This document shows positions 22,487 to 38,207 of a DNA stretch of 64,000 nucleotides, piece after piece. Under the pieces are notes generated by a model. That model was not told where the DNA came from. It ran no database searches and worked only from the letters and a program-made list of their open reading frames with translations. This DNA is from Adiantum capillus-veneris (lineage: Eukaryota > Streptophyta > Polypodiopsida > Polypodiales > Pteridaceae): NCBI GenBank assembly GCA_014529385.2, contig CM043945.1, forward strand, positions 153,821,741 through 153,885,740. The letters run 5' to 3'. Positions within the stretch are counted from its first letter, which is position 1, and the number at the start of each line of letters is the position of its first letter. Position numbers and translations under genes: made by a program.

Positions 22487-23605
22487 AGTTCATTTTAAGT
22501 TAAGCATTGCATACGTAAGGTTAGGAAGGAAAAAAACTGGTTGTAAATGGAAGATAACTTCCATGAAACCCACGATAACTGATTGTAATTAGGAAAGGAA
22601 TGATTGGGTTATGAATGGTTGAAATAGGAAAGAAATGTTTGACCATCCTTAAGACAACTTGTCTCAAGACACCTCTGATTCTTTGGAAATATTTTACTCC
22701 AGGTAATGAGTAATGATGGAGATACCATCATGGAGGAGTCGGTTACCTCGGCACGTGTGGAGTCTTTACCCCGTGCTTGTTTATGTTTATGGATAGTAAT
22801 TTTAGGTTTATCCTCGAGGAACCACCCGGTTGTATGGGCAATTGGTTTTGGCGTATGGGCGCCCGGACTTTGGGTGAAGACTTTTCCACCCGGGTTATAT
22901 AAATAAGGAATGGGTGCCGTTTTTCACCCTTGTATAGGTGGTCTTGAGACAAGTTAGTACTGGTCAGTGATACTTAAAAATGATAGTACCTTGTCTTAAG
23001 TTTAAAGATGTCTGTTTTCTGAAAGAATGTCTTCAACACTGTTTTCAAAGGTTGTCTTAAGGAAATGCAGTTTGAAAAGTTAAAAAAGAATCATTGTTTT
23101 AATTGTGGAAAGAATGTGGTAGTAATTAAACAACAATAGAATCATGAGTGAGTGCGGGGTGGTAAGTGGGAATTGACTAAGGTTGTCAATCATGGACGGG
23201 TGGACCTAATTAGTCAGGTAACTATCCATTTCCGCGCACTAAAACGTTTAGAAACTTCTTCACTTGGACGAGGAATCCACCAGCGACTGTGCCCTCACAT
23301 ATGCTAGAGGGAAAAAAACATTGGCTAAGGAAACCTTAATCTAAAGGATGAAGATTTAGGGCCGGTATTTTTTTTTATAGGGTCCCGTTTCCACTGCGAG
23401 ACAGGACTAGGTCTCTCCTAGGGCTATAAACCTAAACCATTGCCAATGGTAAGGGTGAATTCCCTGGAATTTTTCTTGTTTAAAGACTTTGACTTTAGTA
23501 GGCCTAGAGACCTGTCAATGGTACCATCCCGCTTTGGTGTCGGCGGGTTGTCCCTTGCCCAAGGGAGGACAACCTCAAAGAGAGCTTGCTTGCAAACCCT
23601 GGCAT

Positions 23606-23661
<56 letters not shown>

Positions 23662-24220
23662 GTAGCGCCTACTTTATTACCAAGGTAGAAGAGAGAGTGT
23701 TTGGCTACTCCTATTATATAATTGGAGTGCAGCTCTTTGTAGCCTTCAAGCCTTGCCCTAAAGAGTGCGAGTTTGTGTATGTTTTTTTCTGAGCCAACAA
23801 ACAAACAATACGGTAGATTCAACACACTGTGAGGGCAAGAACATCAAAATTAGTGCAGGTAATGGAAAGCATGATAGTGAAAGTAAATACAACAATCAGC
23901 ATGTTGGCGGAAGTCACAGAAGGGATGACGATGGAAAAACACATACCAATGGCAAGGTGGTAGAATGTTAGAGGGAAGGTTTTGGAGCCGACCCATCCAA
24001 GGTTGTACTCCAATGCATACAACCAATACCAACGGTACACTTATATTTTGTGTTTTGATTTTTCATATGTGATCTTGAAACTACTTTGAATAACAGTTTC
24101 ATCATATGTGTATTTCTCTCTACTGTTTTCTAGAAAGGATTCTTGCTTCTCAATCTTCTGCGCGAGGACATGCTAACTCTAATACTTAGTACTACTCGGT
24201 TCTTGATCGTGTCACCAAGA
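22487..24220. other. Unassigned region with GA microsatellite and TATA-like site
   Basis: A TATATAAATA at 22896-22905 follows a GC-richer stretch (22720-22890). A GA microsatellite lies at 23609-23658. Short frames show no recognisable motifs. The phrase GACAACTTGTCTCAAGACACC (split here: GACAACTTGTCTC, AAGACACC) near 22650 has partial inverse copies near 22935 and 22990, hinting at an LTR-like or inverted-repeat structure I could not delimit. Confidence 0.5.
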
Positions 24221-24224
24221 GGCA

Positions 24225-24276
24225 CTCAAGATTGAGCCAAGTGGATTGAGATTGATCCACTTGGCTCAATCTTGAG
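24225..24276. repeat. Perfect 22-bp hairpin with 8-nt loop
   Basis: The left arm 24225-24246 begins CTCAAGATTGAGCC, the loop 24247-24254 is TGAGATTG, and the right arm 24255-24276 is its exact complement. No LTR or terminal repeat is adjacent. It is followed by AT-rich sequence. Confidence 0.9.
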
Positions 24277-24499
24277 CATCAAATAAAAAAATTTATCCAA
24301 TGGTGCAGAGCACCATCCTTACAACACTCCCCAAGAGAAAAAAGCACCATTAGCCCTGTTGTCGTTGAAAAAAGGAAATACTACTATCTTTCCCCTTTTG
24401 TAGGGTCTTGTCTCATCTTCACAAGAGTTGTCATGGTGACATACAGACTTCCATGGTGGAGTAAAGTCTCAACCAAACCCTATCTTTCTAAGTATCTCT

Positions 24500-24720
24500 C
24501 GCAATTATGGCTTGCAAGGAGGCTGAGTCAAATTGAGTCCAGTGTGCAGTAGCGATGTGTTGCTTGAAGGCATATGGTATTGCCTTGGTTGGGATGTTTG
24601 TCTCCAATGTTGTCTCTTGAAATGCATTGATTGTGGGATATGCCCAACAAGGATTGGGACACAAAGATCTGTCTCATTGATTTTAGGATGCAAAGCAAGG
24701 GCACTTCTCGCACTACATAG
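24500..24720 (+). pseudogene. Isolated PPR fragment
   Basis: It carries the phrases TTGAAGGCATATGG, TGATTGTGGGATATGCCCAAC and GATGCAAAGCAAGGGC seen in the 15.2-18.5-kb PPR array, spanning roughly one repeat unit with stops. Confidence 0.6.
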
Positions 24721-24739
24721 GAGTCTAATACGTCTATGA

Positions 24740-25764
24740 TGTAGAGCATAAAGTTAGCTTTGATTCTCTTTAAGTTTAATCTACATCCTACATATTTTCT
24801 ATTTGTCTTAACGTGTGTATTGTGTCTGACAAGAGGACATATATTCACAACAATAGACGTTTCAATTGCACAAGCACAACTTCAACTTGACAACACTACA
24901 AGGTTCATTATCTGTATCCCAGCACCCCATGACTATGAGTTTGCTTGGCATAACACATAAACACTACGGGGTAGGGCACGTCTTCCATTTCTTATAATTT
25001 TTGGAGAGATCATAGTGCCATCTCTCACCATACTTTTGTATGGCACCTCTGCATGATGTGCACTATATACTTTGTAATTTCAATCTGTGATGTTTCAATG
25101 CAAGACGATATGTTTAACTATTCACATTTCTTTTTTGTAGCTTGATGCAAACATTGTTTGTCAGCTTTCACAATTGGATGACATTTGTACACAATTATCA
25201 GGTTGGTAATGTAGTTTATTTTGTATAGTTTGCTTATGCTTTTGGTATTTTTGAGTTTGTCAAAGCTTCCTTAAGTTTAATTTAGCCATATGTTTTCCTC
25301 ACCAATGCATTCTCAATTTCAATCATAGTATCTACATATCAAACAAACATGCATTTCTTTTCTCAGAGTTTGGTAATTCAATCTATATATTGAAATAAAG
25401 GAAAATTGACTAGCTTCATTGAGAATAAGATGGGTGTCTCAAAGATGGTTCCACGAATTAGAAACTAAATGGTTGATATTACTAGGTTAAATGGTGCAAT
25501 CTGCAAAGAACTACCAAACTAGGTTAAGTCGCAATCCTTTTGCTTGATTCAATTACCCTCTTTAGTAGATCCTTGTCGTAAATGGACCACTATGGGACAC
25601 AACTTTCTTCTTCTTAATGCTCATCAAGTCCCAAGCACAGATATTATTGGTGCCTATCAATAGGTTCTACTCTTTTTTTCGTGTCCAACTGCACTTCAAA
25701 ATCTATCAGATTATGTACGGCAAAGGCCCACCAAGCAAGGCTAGTTTTGGGTTTTTGAAAGCTG
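24740..25764. other. Unassigned; one exon-like segment
   Basis: Positions 25141-25201 form a 61-nt open segment (20 codons, LDANIVCQLSQLDD and so on). It is preceded by a pyrimidine tract and TTTTTTGTAG and followed by a GT donor, so it looks like an internal exon. I do not recognise the peptide and find no partner exon with confidence. The rest is AT-rich without coding signal. Confidence 0.35.
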
Positions 25765-26229
25765 CACCATCACTTTATTCATAAGAGGAAGAATTTGAGG
25801 AGGATGGAGAAGAGGGTGACCTCTTTCTTGCCTTTTGTTTCTCTTGTCCGCACCATCACTTTCTTCATAAGAGGAACAAATTGAAGAAGATGGAGAAGAG
25901 GGTGACCTTTTCTTGCCTTTTTCTTTTATTGTTTTCTCTTGTCCCTCTTTGAACTATGGTGTGGAGAAGTGTGCGATAGTCTTCTCCCTTTAGGGGGTGA
26001 TGGAGAGCATTTTTCCCGCTGTCTTCGTGGAGCCATCTGTGTTGAGGTGGCAGGAGACTCGGTTCTTTCTCGTTATTTCAATGGGGGCTCTACCATTGAA
26101 ACTTGAGTTCTCCTTGGAAAGGAGATGTGTCTTCAAGTAGTAGATTTTTGAGCCCTTACTATGAATCCTCTCCTTCTTCCCTTATCGGAGAGAGGCTTCT
26201 TTTGGAAGTCTCACAAGGGGGCTTCCTAG
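25765..26229 (-). pseudogene. gag: Chromovirus G2 gag fragment (left of Tat insertion)
   Basis: It matches the low-complexity Ser/Lys/Glu-rich part of gag in G1 (45500-45950), including a duplicated GGTGGAGAAGAGGGTGACC-like block. Homology starts abruptly at 25765, so pol of G2 is missing. It ends at CTAG (26226-26229), the target duplication of the Tat-like element. It continues at 37595. Confidence 0.8.
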
Positions 26230-28547
<2,318 letters not shown>

Positions 28548-28549
28548 TT

Positions 28550-28566
28550 TGGTGCCCCCACTGAGG
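28550..28566 (+). other. Tat-like primer-binding site
   Basis: TGGTGCCCCCACTGAGG begins 2 bp after the 5' LTR. The TGG start and position are as expected; I cannot name the matching tRNA. Confidence 0.6.
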
Positions 28567-28622
28567 AGGGATTTCTAAGACCCTTCAGTTTACAATGCTG
28601 GAAGTGACACCCACTATCAATC

Positions 28623-29604
28623 ATGGACGAATGGCTGAAGGAATTTTCTAGCTGGAGGACGGAAGAAGAGGAAACGAAGGAGGCACTAGCTGCCTTCATT
28701 GAGGTGCTACTGCCAGGCTGCACTAACGTCAGCATTCAAGAGGTAAATTCTCCATCTTGTGTTGCTCGTTCTAACCATAAGTTGAGAACATCGGATGGGA
28801 GGTCGGTGAAGTGCCATCAATGTTGTCAACCAAGGCACACTGTCAATGAGTGCCAATAAACGAAGGCAGCGAAAGGGCTGAAGTCATCTACATCAACATT
28901 CATCGCGAAGAAGTCATTCACATCAAGGAAGGCAAGCAAACGGTGAGACCTCTTTTCCCTAAAGAAACTGCAGTCAAAGTTATAACTCCAAAGTGGCCTA
29001 AAGGGGCTGCTGGAGCCAAAGGCAAGGAGAAGATAAGCCAGTCTGGAAACACATGACCCCGAAGGGAGAAGCATCTGGCCGAGCAAGTGCTTCAAGCTCA
29101 GAAATCCGGGTTGTACCCAATTTGTCATCAAGGAGGAAGTCATCCAGGAGGAAGTCATCCAAAGCTAAGTGGTGGAAGGTCGCGTACTGATTTGCACGAC
29201 GCATGCGAGTTCTACCAATCCACTTCGACAATCCGGAAGAAGAAGTGGCAAGAAGATTCCCATGTCCTAGAGAAGAGTGGTTCGGCTACTGTTCTCGCTG
29301 TTTTGGAAAGCGAATGGAGGATCTTACTCTTCTCCCTGTACAACTTATCCTGAAGAAGCTCTCTATCACGGGAGAAACCTAGTGGACTGGGGACGAGTTG
29401 CAACTGAATGGAGTAGAATTCATGCAACACGCCGACTATGGAAATTACCTGCAATTGCTGTTAGCCAAGAGGCTGGGAGTGGTCAGACGCGTCGCCATCA
29501 CCCCGTACGTGCTGAGCAACGAAGGAAAGGTAGATCCCATGAAAGGAGACGACCTCTTGTGGATGTGCCGACTCATCAACATTGGCATGGTAAGAGTATA
29601 AGTA
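28623..29604 (+). pseudogene. Extra ORF region upstream of gag in the Tat-like element
   Basis: The first frame (28623-28859) is hydrophilic and acidic and ends with a CCHC knuckle (CHQCCQPRHTVNEC, pattern C-x2-C-x4-H-x4-C). After a frameshift near 28855 the reading continues to about 29056. A third segment (about 29200-29604) encodes RFPCPREEWFGYCSRCF, then an in-frame TAG, then EFMQHADYGNYLQLLLAKR and a C-terminus ending INIGMV before a GTAAG-type donor. Ogre elements also carry an ORF before gag; homology to that protein is not claimed. The pieces may be one protein broken by mutation. Confidence 0.5.
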
Positions 29605-29623
29605 AGTATTCCACCCTCTGTGC

Positions 29624-29839
29624 ATGATGGAAAACGGGTCGACGGCATTCCCGTTCAGATTCCTGCATCATATGCATGTGAATATTTATGTAGATATGAA
29701 AGTCTTCTACCAACAGAAGATCGTACACCTATTCGGTGCGGCGGTACTAGGAGAAATCCTCAATTCCCCGAACCCAATCATTCTCCCCATATTAGATTAC
29801 CATCATTCCTTTAATGTTTCTATCTTTATCCTGTTTTAA
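29624..29839 (+). CDS. Short ORF C, conserved with ORFs A and B
   Basis: 71 codons between the extra ORF region and gag. The C-terminal 36 residues (LFG to the final LF) align without gaps with ORF A (21 identities by eye) and ORF B (19), and the stop coincides. The NIY..QQ block upstream of LFG also matches A. Conserved features are SPNPIILP, a DY pair, an HS pair and a hydrophobic C-terminus FIL. There is no signal peptide and no known motif. The N-terminal 18 residues are not conserved and could be non-coding or replaced by splicing from 29590. Function unknown. Confidence 0.55.
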   Translation: MMENGSTAFPFRFLHHMHVNIYVDMKVFYQQKIVHLFGAAVLGEILNSPNPIILPILDYHHSFNVSIFILF

Positions 29840-29927
29840 CCTATTCACCCACCCTGTAAAAAGCCGCTACTGTTAATGTAAGGTTTTAAGGGAAAAAAAA
29901 AGGTTTGTAATTTCATGAGTCACTACC

Positions 29928-30842
29928 ATGGCAAGTGTTTATTTCCCCACATTCAGTGGAAAGAAGGGAGAGGATCTCACCACCGACATTTTGGATGATT
30001 TCGACATTGCTTGTGTCGTCTCCAACAAAGATGACGACGCTTCACGACTTAGAATTTTTCCTCTACTGATGAAAGTAGAGGCCAAGTTCTGGTATAATGC
30101 ATTGCCCCTGGCGACCAAGAAGAAGCTATGGCAGCTACTGACAGAATTAAAGCAGGGAGGTCTGTTGGAGTATGCCACCTACGAGTCCAAATTTGTGGAC
30201 TTATGGGAGAGGTGGGTTGCCTCACTGGAGGAAGGCGAAGGAGCACCTAATTTCCTAAAGAAGGACCGTTTCATTGTTGGTCTATGGTCGTCGCTTAGAG
30301 ACAAGGTGAAGGGAAGGTTTCCTGCAACATATGAATTGGCAATCGAAGTAGCCCACCTTAAACACAAGAAGTTGCGCATGCAAGCAAGAGTAAACGAGTC
30401 ACAGGAAACAAGCCCGGACCGACCAACCCCAGTGACTGCAACAGCCAATCATAGAGTCCAACCGCAGGAGGCATCAGAAGAACAGCAAGACCTACTGAGT
30501 CGCATCACCACCCAACTAGAGAGTTTATCTAAGCATCTGGTGCAGCAAGGGCATGCACCTGGCAGGAATCCAGAACAAGGAAGAGGACAACAAAGGCAGA
30601 ACCAAGAGTACCACTATTACAACTGCGGGGAAGATGGCCATGAATTTACTACTGCCCACACCCGAGGAGACAGAATTTCAATAGAGGGGGGAGACAGAAT
30701 CAGATCTCTCCGCCAAGAGCAAGACCACCACCACCTACGCAACCAGGACCAATTCCACCGGTCCAAATCCTTTGACCACTTGTACAACAACAACCACCAC
30801 CCCAACCTCTCATTCCGCCACTACCCCCACCACTTGTTGTGA
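29928..30842 (+). CDS. gag: Tat-like gag
   Basis: 304 codons starting MASVYFPTFSGKKGEDL. The core (about residues 10-150) is a Ty3/gypsy capsid-type domain with the AKFWYNALP block and EYATYESKFVDLWERW. Residues about 225-245 hold a degenerate knuckle, YYNCGEDGHEFTTAH, where the first Cys is Tyr and the last is missing, so zinc binding is probably lost. The C-terminus is rich in His, Asn and Pro. The next frame (protease) overlaps by 4 nt in the -1 phase, which could be a frameshift site or a lesion. Confidence 0.85.
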   Translation: MASVYFPTFSGKKGEDLTTDILDDFDIACVVSNKDDDASRLRIFPLLMKVEAKFWYNALPLATKKKLWQLLTELKQGGLLEYATYESKFVDLWERWVASLEEGEGAPNFLKKDRFIVGLWSSLRDKVKGRFPATYELAIEVAHLKHKKLRMQARVNESQETSPDRPTPVTATANHRVQPQEASEEQQDLLSRITTQLESLSKHLVQQGHAPGRNPEQGRGQQRQNQEYHYYNCGEDGHEFTTAHTRGDRISIEGGDRIRSLRQEQDHHHLRNQDQFHRSKSFDHLYNNNHHPNLSFRHYPHHLL

Positions 30843-32690
30843 ACCAAGCAGTGAGTGTTATTAGCTTGGAGGCTAAAGGGAAGGCAAAGGTAGAGGAATC
30901 AGTTCGAGAAAAGCAAAAGGGGAAAGCGAAGGTAGAAGAAGTGGATGCTATGGGAGTGAAGCATGCGAGGCACAAGGAAGCATCTCAAAGAGAAAAGAAG
31001 ATGAAAGGGAAGGCCGAGTCTAGTAAGCAAGTAGCTAAACCGCGGCAGAAGATAGACATCATGGACTTCTCACTAGGTGAGTATGCAAAACCCTATGACT
31101 TAGTTCAGGATGTGTTAATACAGGGCCCGAAGATAACTTGGCCCCAATTACTCCACCTTGCACCTAGAATGAGGAGGCAATGGACAAAAATGGTAAGTAC
31201 CAGGAAATCAAGGCCCAGGATAGCTGGGGCTATCTCTGGAAGGGATCTCAATGACATCCTACCAACCATGGACACTCACATCAAGGGGCAACGAATTTCA
31301 AACGTCTACATAGATGGTGGCACGCAAATATGCGTCATGAGTGAAAAGATGATGCACCATCGAGATCTAGAGGTAAGCAGACCGACACCCTGTCGAGCCA
31401 AGATGGCAAACAATGTAAGAGTGAAATGCGTGGGCATTGTAAATGCAATGAAAGTAAAAGCATTCAATACAGAAGTGGGGGTAGACATTTTCATCATGCC
31501 ACACAAAGGGGAGGGCTACCCCATCATTCTTGGGAGGCCTTGGCTTATGGCTATGGAAGCTAAACAAGACTGGAGCACCGGGATGATTCAGATGAAGGAC
31601 GCTAAAGGGAAGTCCATATTCTACGACATGAGGACTGGAAAGCAATGCAACATGATCTTGGAGGCTTCTTAAGATGATTCCACCAGCGACTACTCGTCTA
31701 CCTCAAGAGAAGAAACGACCACCACCAACGGAAGTGACAATAGCATCGAAGTGATGGGGGTCATTCTTAAAGACCCAAATAGATTGACACAATCTGAAAC
31801 ACCCCTGACAAACCAAGAGGGATCATCATGTATGCAGTCCTTGCAGGATGCAGGTAAGCTATAAAAAATTCTCTCAAATGAGTTAACCAATGAAGAAATG
31901 AAGGAGTACGTCTCCATGTTAGGTAACTTCACTACTTTGTTCATTGATGGCTATGATAAGATCAGAGGAATTACAGTAGTGCAACACCACATAAAGCTCA
32001 AGGAAGGTAGTAAACCCGTAGTACAAAAGCTCAGGAGACTTGGAGTAATCCACCAAGAGGCATTTCTTAAAGAAGAGAGGAGTTTACTACAAGCAGGTTT
32101 AATCTACCTTGTCGAAGACTCAGAATGGGTCTCCTCAGTAGTAGTCACACCAAAAAAAAATGGTAAGTGGAGAGTCTGTGTGGATTATAAACCTCTCAAC
32201 ATAGCCACGAAGAGGGACCACTTTCCCCTCCCATTCCAGGATGAAATACTCAATGAAGTGGCAGGTCACGAGCAATACACAATGTGCGATGGCTACTCAG
32301 GATACTTCGAGATTAGCATTGCGGAGGAGGATCAGAAGAAGACAACCTTCATCACACCTTGGGGATGTTTTGCCTATAGAGTGATGTCATTTGGCCTCAC
32401 TAACGCCCCAGACACATTCCAACGCTATGTGAATTTTGTTTTCCAACCCTACTTTGGATTTATAGATGATTTTTGCATTTATAGCTCACGAGCCCTTCAT
32501 TTAAGCAAAGTCTATGATGGCTTAACCAGGCTGCAAACCTTGGGTGGACAACTCAACGTGGATAAGTGTCACATTAGTGAAAGCAAAGTCACTCTCCTTG
32601 GTCATGTAATTTCAGCAAAAGGGATCGAGGCTGACCCTAGCAAGATTCAGGCCCTGGTGTCTTTATCGTCACCCCCACCACCAAGCAGCT
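30839..32690 (+). pseudogene. pol: Tat-like protease and reverse transcriptase
   Basis: One frame with two in-frame TAA stops (31670-31672 and about 31861). The first part has a Lys-rich linker (KGKAKVEE repeats) and then the retropepsin site YIDGGTQICVM with ILGRPWL downstream. A glycine replaces the usual Ser/Thr after the catalytic Asp, as in some plant Ty3 proteases. RT follows from about 31960 with the fingers (KKNGKWRVCVDYKPLN), the first catalytic Asp in CDGYSGYFEI, FGLTNAPDTFQRYV and the active site FIDDFCIYS. A frameshift in a C-rich stretch near 32668-32685 ends the frame. Confidence 0.85.
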
Positions 32691-33860
32691 GGTTTCTTTC
32701 CTTCAGAAGGTAAGATACTTAAGCAGGTTCATTCACCTGCTATCTCAAGTGGTCCTTCCCCTACAACAACTCACCCAGAGGTATGTCTTCTCATGGAGTG
32801 AAGAGAATGAGCAGCAGTTTACTAAGGTAAAGCAAATCCTAGCTAAGCTTCCCACTATTTCACCTCCTAAGTGGGACGAGCCATTTTATGTGAACCCTAG
32901 TGTGGGAAGTGATACACTCGGATCAGTGCTAATGCAAAAGGACCCCAAAACTTATTTCATGCGTCCTATTTACTTCTCTAGTCGTGTCATCACCCCGTCA
33001 GAAAAGGGATTTACCGAAGTAGAACACATGGTTCTGGCACTAATGTTTTCTACCACAAAGTTCCACTCCTATCTCCTGCCTAGACCCTTTGTAATCCTGA
33101 CAATGGAAGAGGTTTTCCCATATGTAATGCGACACATGGATGTCTCATGTAGGATCTCAAAGTGGTTAATTAGACTACAAGAGTTTAACTACACCATGCA
33201 AGTAGAAAACTCCACCAGGGCTAGTTTAGCGGGAATTCTCACTCATTGCCATTATGAGAAGAAATTGAAGGTCAACACGGAAGCAAAGGAAGAAACACCA
33301 ATGGTAGAAAGTCCTAGGCTAGAAAGAGCTCACTCTCTTTTCTTTGACGGAGCATACAAAAGAACAATGGATCAGTCTGCAGCAAGCATAGTCATTTTCA
33401 ATGAACAGGAAGAAAGAATATTCTCTATCGGGCAGTTATTACACTCCCACTCCAACAATGAAGCAGAATATGCAGCCCTAATTCTTGGGTTGGAACAAGG
33501 TATTTCACAAGGAATTCAATTCCTAAATGTATTTGGTGATGCTTTTCTTTTGATAAGGCAGATAAATGGCACCTGGGATTGTAAAAATTAGGTTTTACTT
33601 GGTCAACTTCACTAAGTTAAGGACCTTCTTAAGAAGTTTGAAGTAGTAAAACTATTCCATTTTCCCATAGCAGAAAATCAAGAGGCAGATTCTCTAGCTA
33701 AAGAAAGAATACAAGACGTTCCCATAGGGGCGATCAAACTAAAGCTACCCCTCTTTCAAGGTAGTGATGCTATGCCTGATCTCATCAGCTTTCTAGATAC
33801 AGGAGAATGTCCAGCAGGACACACCAACGGCCAAAAACAGTGGTTGGTAAGGAAGGTACT
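32690..33860 (+). pseudogene. pol: Tat-like RNase H plus archaeal-type RNase H
   Basis: After the frameshift, the frame encodes a connection domain and the usual gypsy RNase H (QQFTKVKQILAKLP, then GSVLMQKD and SRVITPSEKGFTEVEHMVLA), with its catalytic set degraded. From about 33340 a second RNase H domain appears: SLFFDGAYKR (Asp), HSNNEAEYAALILGLE (Glu), NVFGDAFLLIRQINGTW (Asp) and, beyond a stop at 33589, NQEADSLAKE (Asp). This archaeal-type domain after the retroviral-type one is a hallmark of Tat-lineage elements. The DEDD set is readable across the stop. Confidence 0.82.
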
Positions 33861-33939
33861 AGGTACCACCTTGTAAACGACCACTTGTATTGTAAGGGCA
33901 AGGATCAAATTCTCAGGCGGGTACCTCCAGTGAAATTAC

Positions 33940-35009
33940 AGAGGTAATTTCAAGTTGGCATGATGGAGTTTGCGGCGGTCATTTTGCTCTAGATATCACC
34001 AGTAGGAAGATTCTACAAGCAGGATACTCTTGGCCTAGCTTGAACATGGATGTACACCATTGGTGTAAAACATGTAAGGCTTGTCAAGTGGCCAGTGATC
34101 GAACATTAAACTACGAGCCACAAACTCCTATCATCTCGTATGGTCCATTTGAGAAATGGGGAATAGATGCAATCGGTCCTTTACCAAGGGCCCAATCAGG
34201 TAAATTGTACATCATAGTGGGTGTAGACTACATGACTCGATGGGCAGAAGCAACAGCCACCATCCGCATTACAGCCCAAGAGGTGGGAAAGTTCATTTTT
34301 GAGCATATCGTTTGTTGTTTTGGCACTCCTCTTGAGATAATATCAAATAGAGGACCAGGATTTGGTGGGAGAAATGATGAAGAAGTTAGGCATCACACGT
34401 CGGAATTCCACACCATACTATCCACAATGCAATGGGCTGGTAGAGAAGGTAAATGGAATGATTTGCAAAATCATCACAAAACAGATGAACAATCACACAG
34501 GGGACTGGGATAAACATCTCATGGCAGCTCTTTGGGCCTACAGAACAACGTTCCGAGCATCACTAGGTTTCACCCCTTTCCATCTAGTTTATGGGAAGGA
34601 GGAAATTCTACCCATTGAGGTACAAATAGCCAGCTTATGAGTTTTGGCTAGCCAGATACATCATCCGATTGTAAACCTCCGCAACCACATCTTGGATCTA
34701 GAGAGACTCCAAATGGATAGGGAAGAAGCAATCAATCACTATGCAGCGTAGGCAGAACGACGCCGGCTCACTTTCAATCAAGGGCTTAAAGAAAAGGGAC
34801 TGGAAAAAGATATGTTAGTACTGAGATATGACAACAGATTTGACACCAGGAAGGATGAGAAATTTCAACCCAGATGGGAAGGGCCATTCATCATCAAGAA
34901 ACACTATGACAACGGCAGCTATAAGCTGATGGAAGCAGATGGGAGACTTCACAAGACTAGGGTCAATGGATGGAGACTGAAAAGGTATTTTCTTAGGTTT
35001 AATCCATAA
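33940..35009 (+). pseudogene. pol: Tat-like integrase
   Basis: It begins with a broken HHCC zinc domain (CGGHFALDITSRKIL, CKTCKACQ). The core has WGIDAIGPLP with the first Asp. The second catalytic position reads IISNRGPGFG where integrases have S-D, so Asp appears to be Asn. The Glu is kept in NGLVEKVNG after a frame change near 34360. The C-terminal part (LWAYRTTFRASLGFTPFHLVYG, then RWEGPFIIKKHYDNGSYKL) is near normal, with a stop near 34750. It ends at 35009. No chromodomain. Confidence 0.85.
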
Positions 35010-35097
35010 TTCATGCTAGACATTCTAGAGGAGGGAAACCCTCTAACTCCACAGCTGAAGAAGTAGAAGAACGGCTAGAAGCATGAATGCCTCTAGC

Positions 35098-35115
35098 CCA
35101 AAGGGAGAGGGCTAA
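35098..35115 (+). other. Tat-like polypurine tract
   Basis: CCAAAGGGAGAGGGCTAA immediately precedes the 3' LTR start TGATGGCC. Position and purine content fit the plus-strand primer. Confidence 0.75.
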
Positions 35116-37594
<2,479 letters not shown>

Positions 37595-38207
37595 CTAGGT
37601 ACTCTCTCTTCTTGGTGGGGAGTTTGAAGAATCCCATGAGCACGTAGCTGCCGTTGCACTTCAATTTGGAGGGATGGATTACTCATGGCTTGTTGAATCC
37701 TAGAAACAAGATAGTTAACAAGCATAGAGGCATCATTAGTAGCCTGCTCATTAGCAAAATCAAAGCTATCAACATTAATTTCACTCTCTTTACTATTTTT
37801 AGCCATTCTAACAAATTTTAGGTGTACAGTGGCACTTCAGGCCCTAGTTGCTACTCGTCTTAACCCCTTTAAAAAAGCACTCAAGCTCCTATACCAGTGG
37901 CTCAAATATCATTAATTGAAAGGAATAGAAGAGAGCGTCTTTCACCACCAAAATAGTAGCGGCTCCTGTCAAGCTTCTAAAATCTCAATAGTGGTTAAGC
38001 CATAGGCAAGCCCCGTAGGACTCCACTATTAAGATCATAGCTCTAGACAGTGATGCCCTGTTATCTTCACGAATCAGGTGCACTACAAGGCTGAAAAATC
38101 CCTATTCTACTTCCTCAATTGCAATTAATAATACCAACCATTTATAGTCAGCTTGAGGACCTCTCTTCTTGAGCAAGAAAAGAGAAACCTTGTTGCTTTG
38201 ATAGCAA
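37595..38207 (-). pseudogene. gag: Chromovirus G2 gag N-terminus and leader
   Basis: The minus-strand frame from 37806 starts MAKNSKESEINVDSFDF and continues NYLVSRIQQAM, nearly the same as the G1 gag N-terminus (46172). It runs into the Tat-like insertion at 37598. Positions 37807-38195 are the leader, matching 46173-46570 of G1. A degenerate primer-binding site (TGCTATCAAAGC on the minus strand) lies at about 38195-38206. Confidence 0.82.

Noticed and set aside
24894-24905. CACTACAAGG as another CACTA terminus
   Set aside because: No subterminal motifs, no inverse partner and no target duplication nearby.
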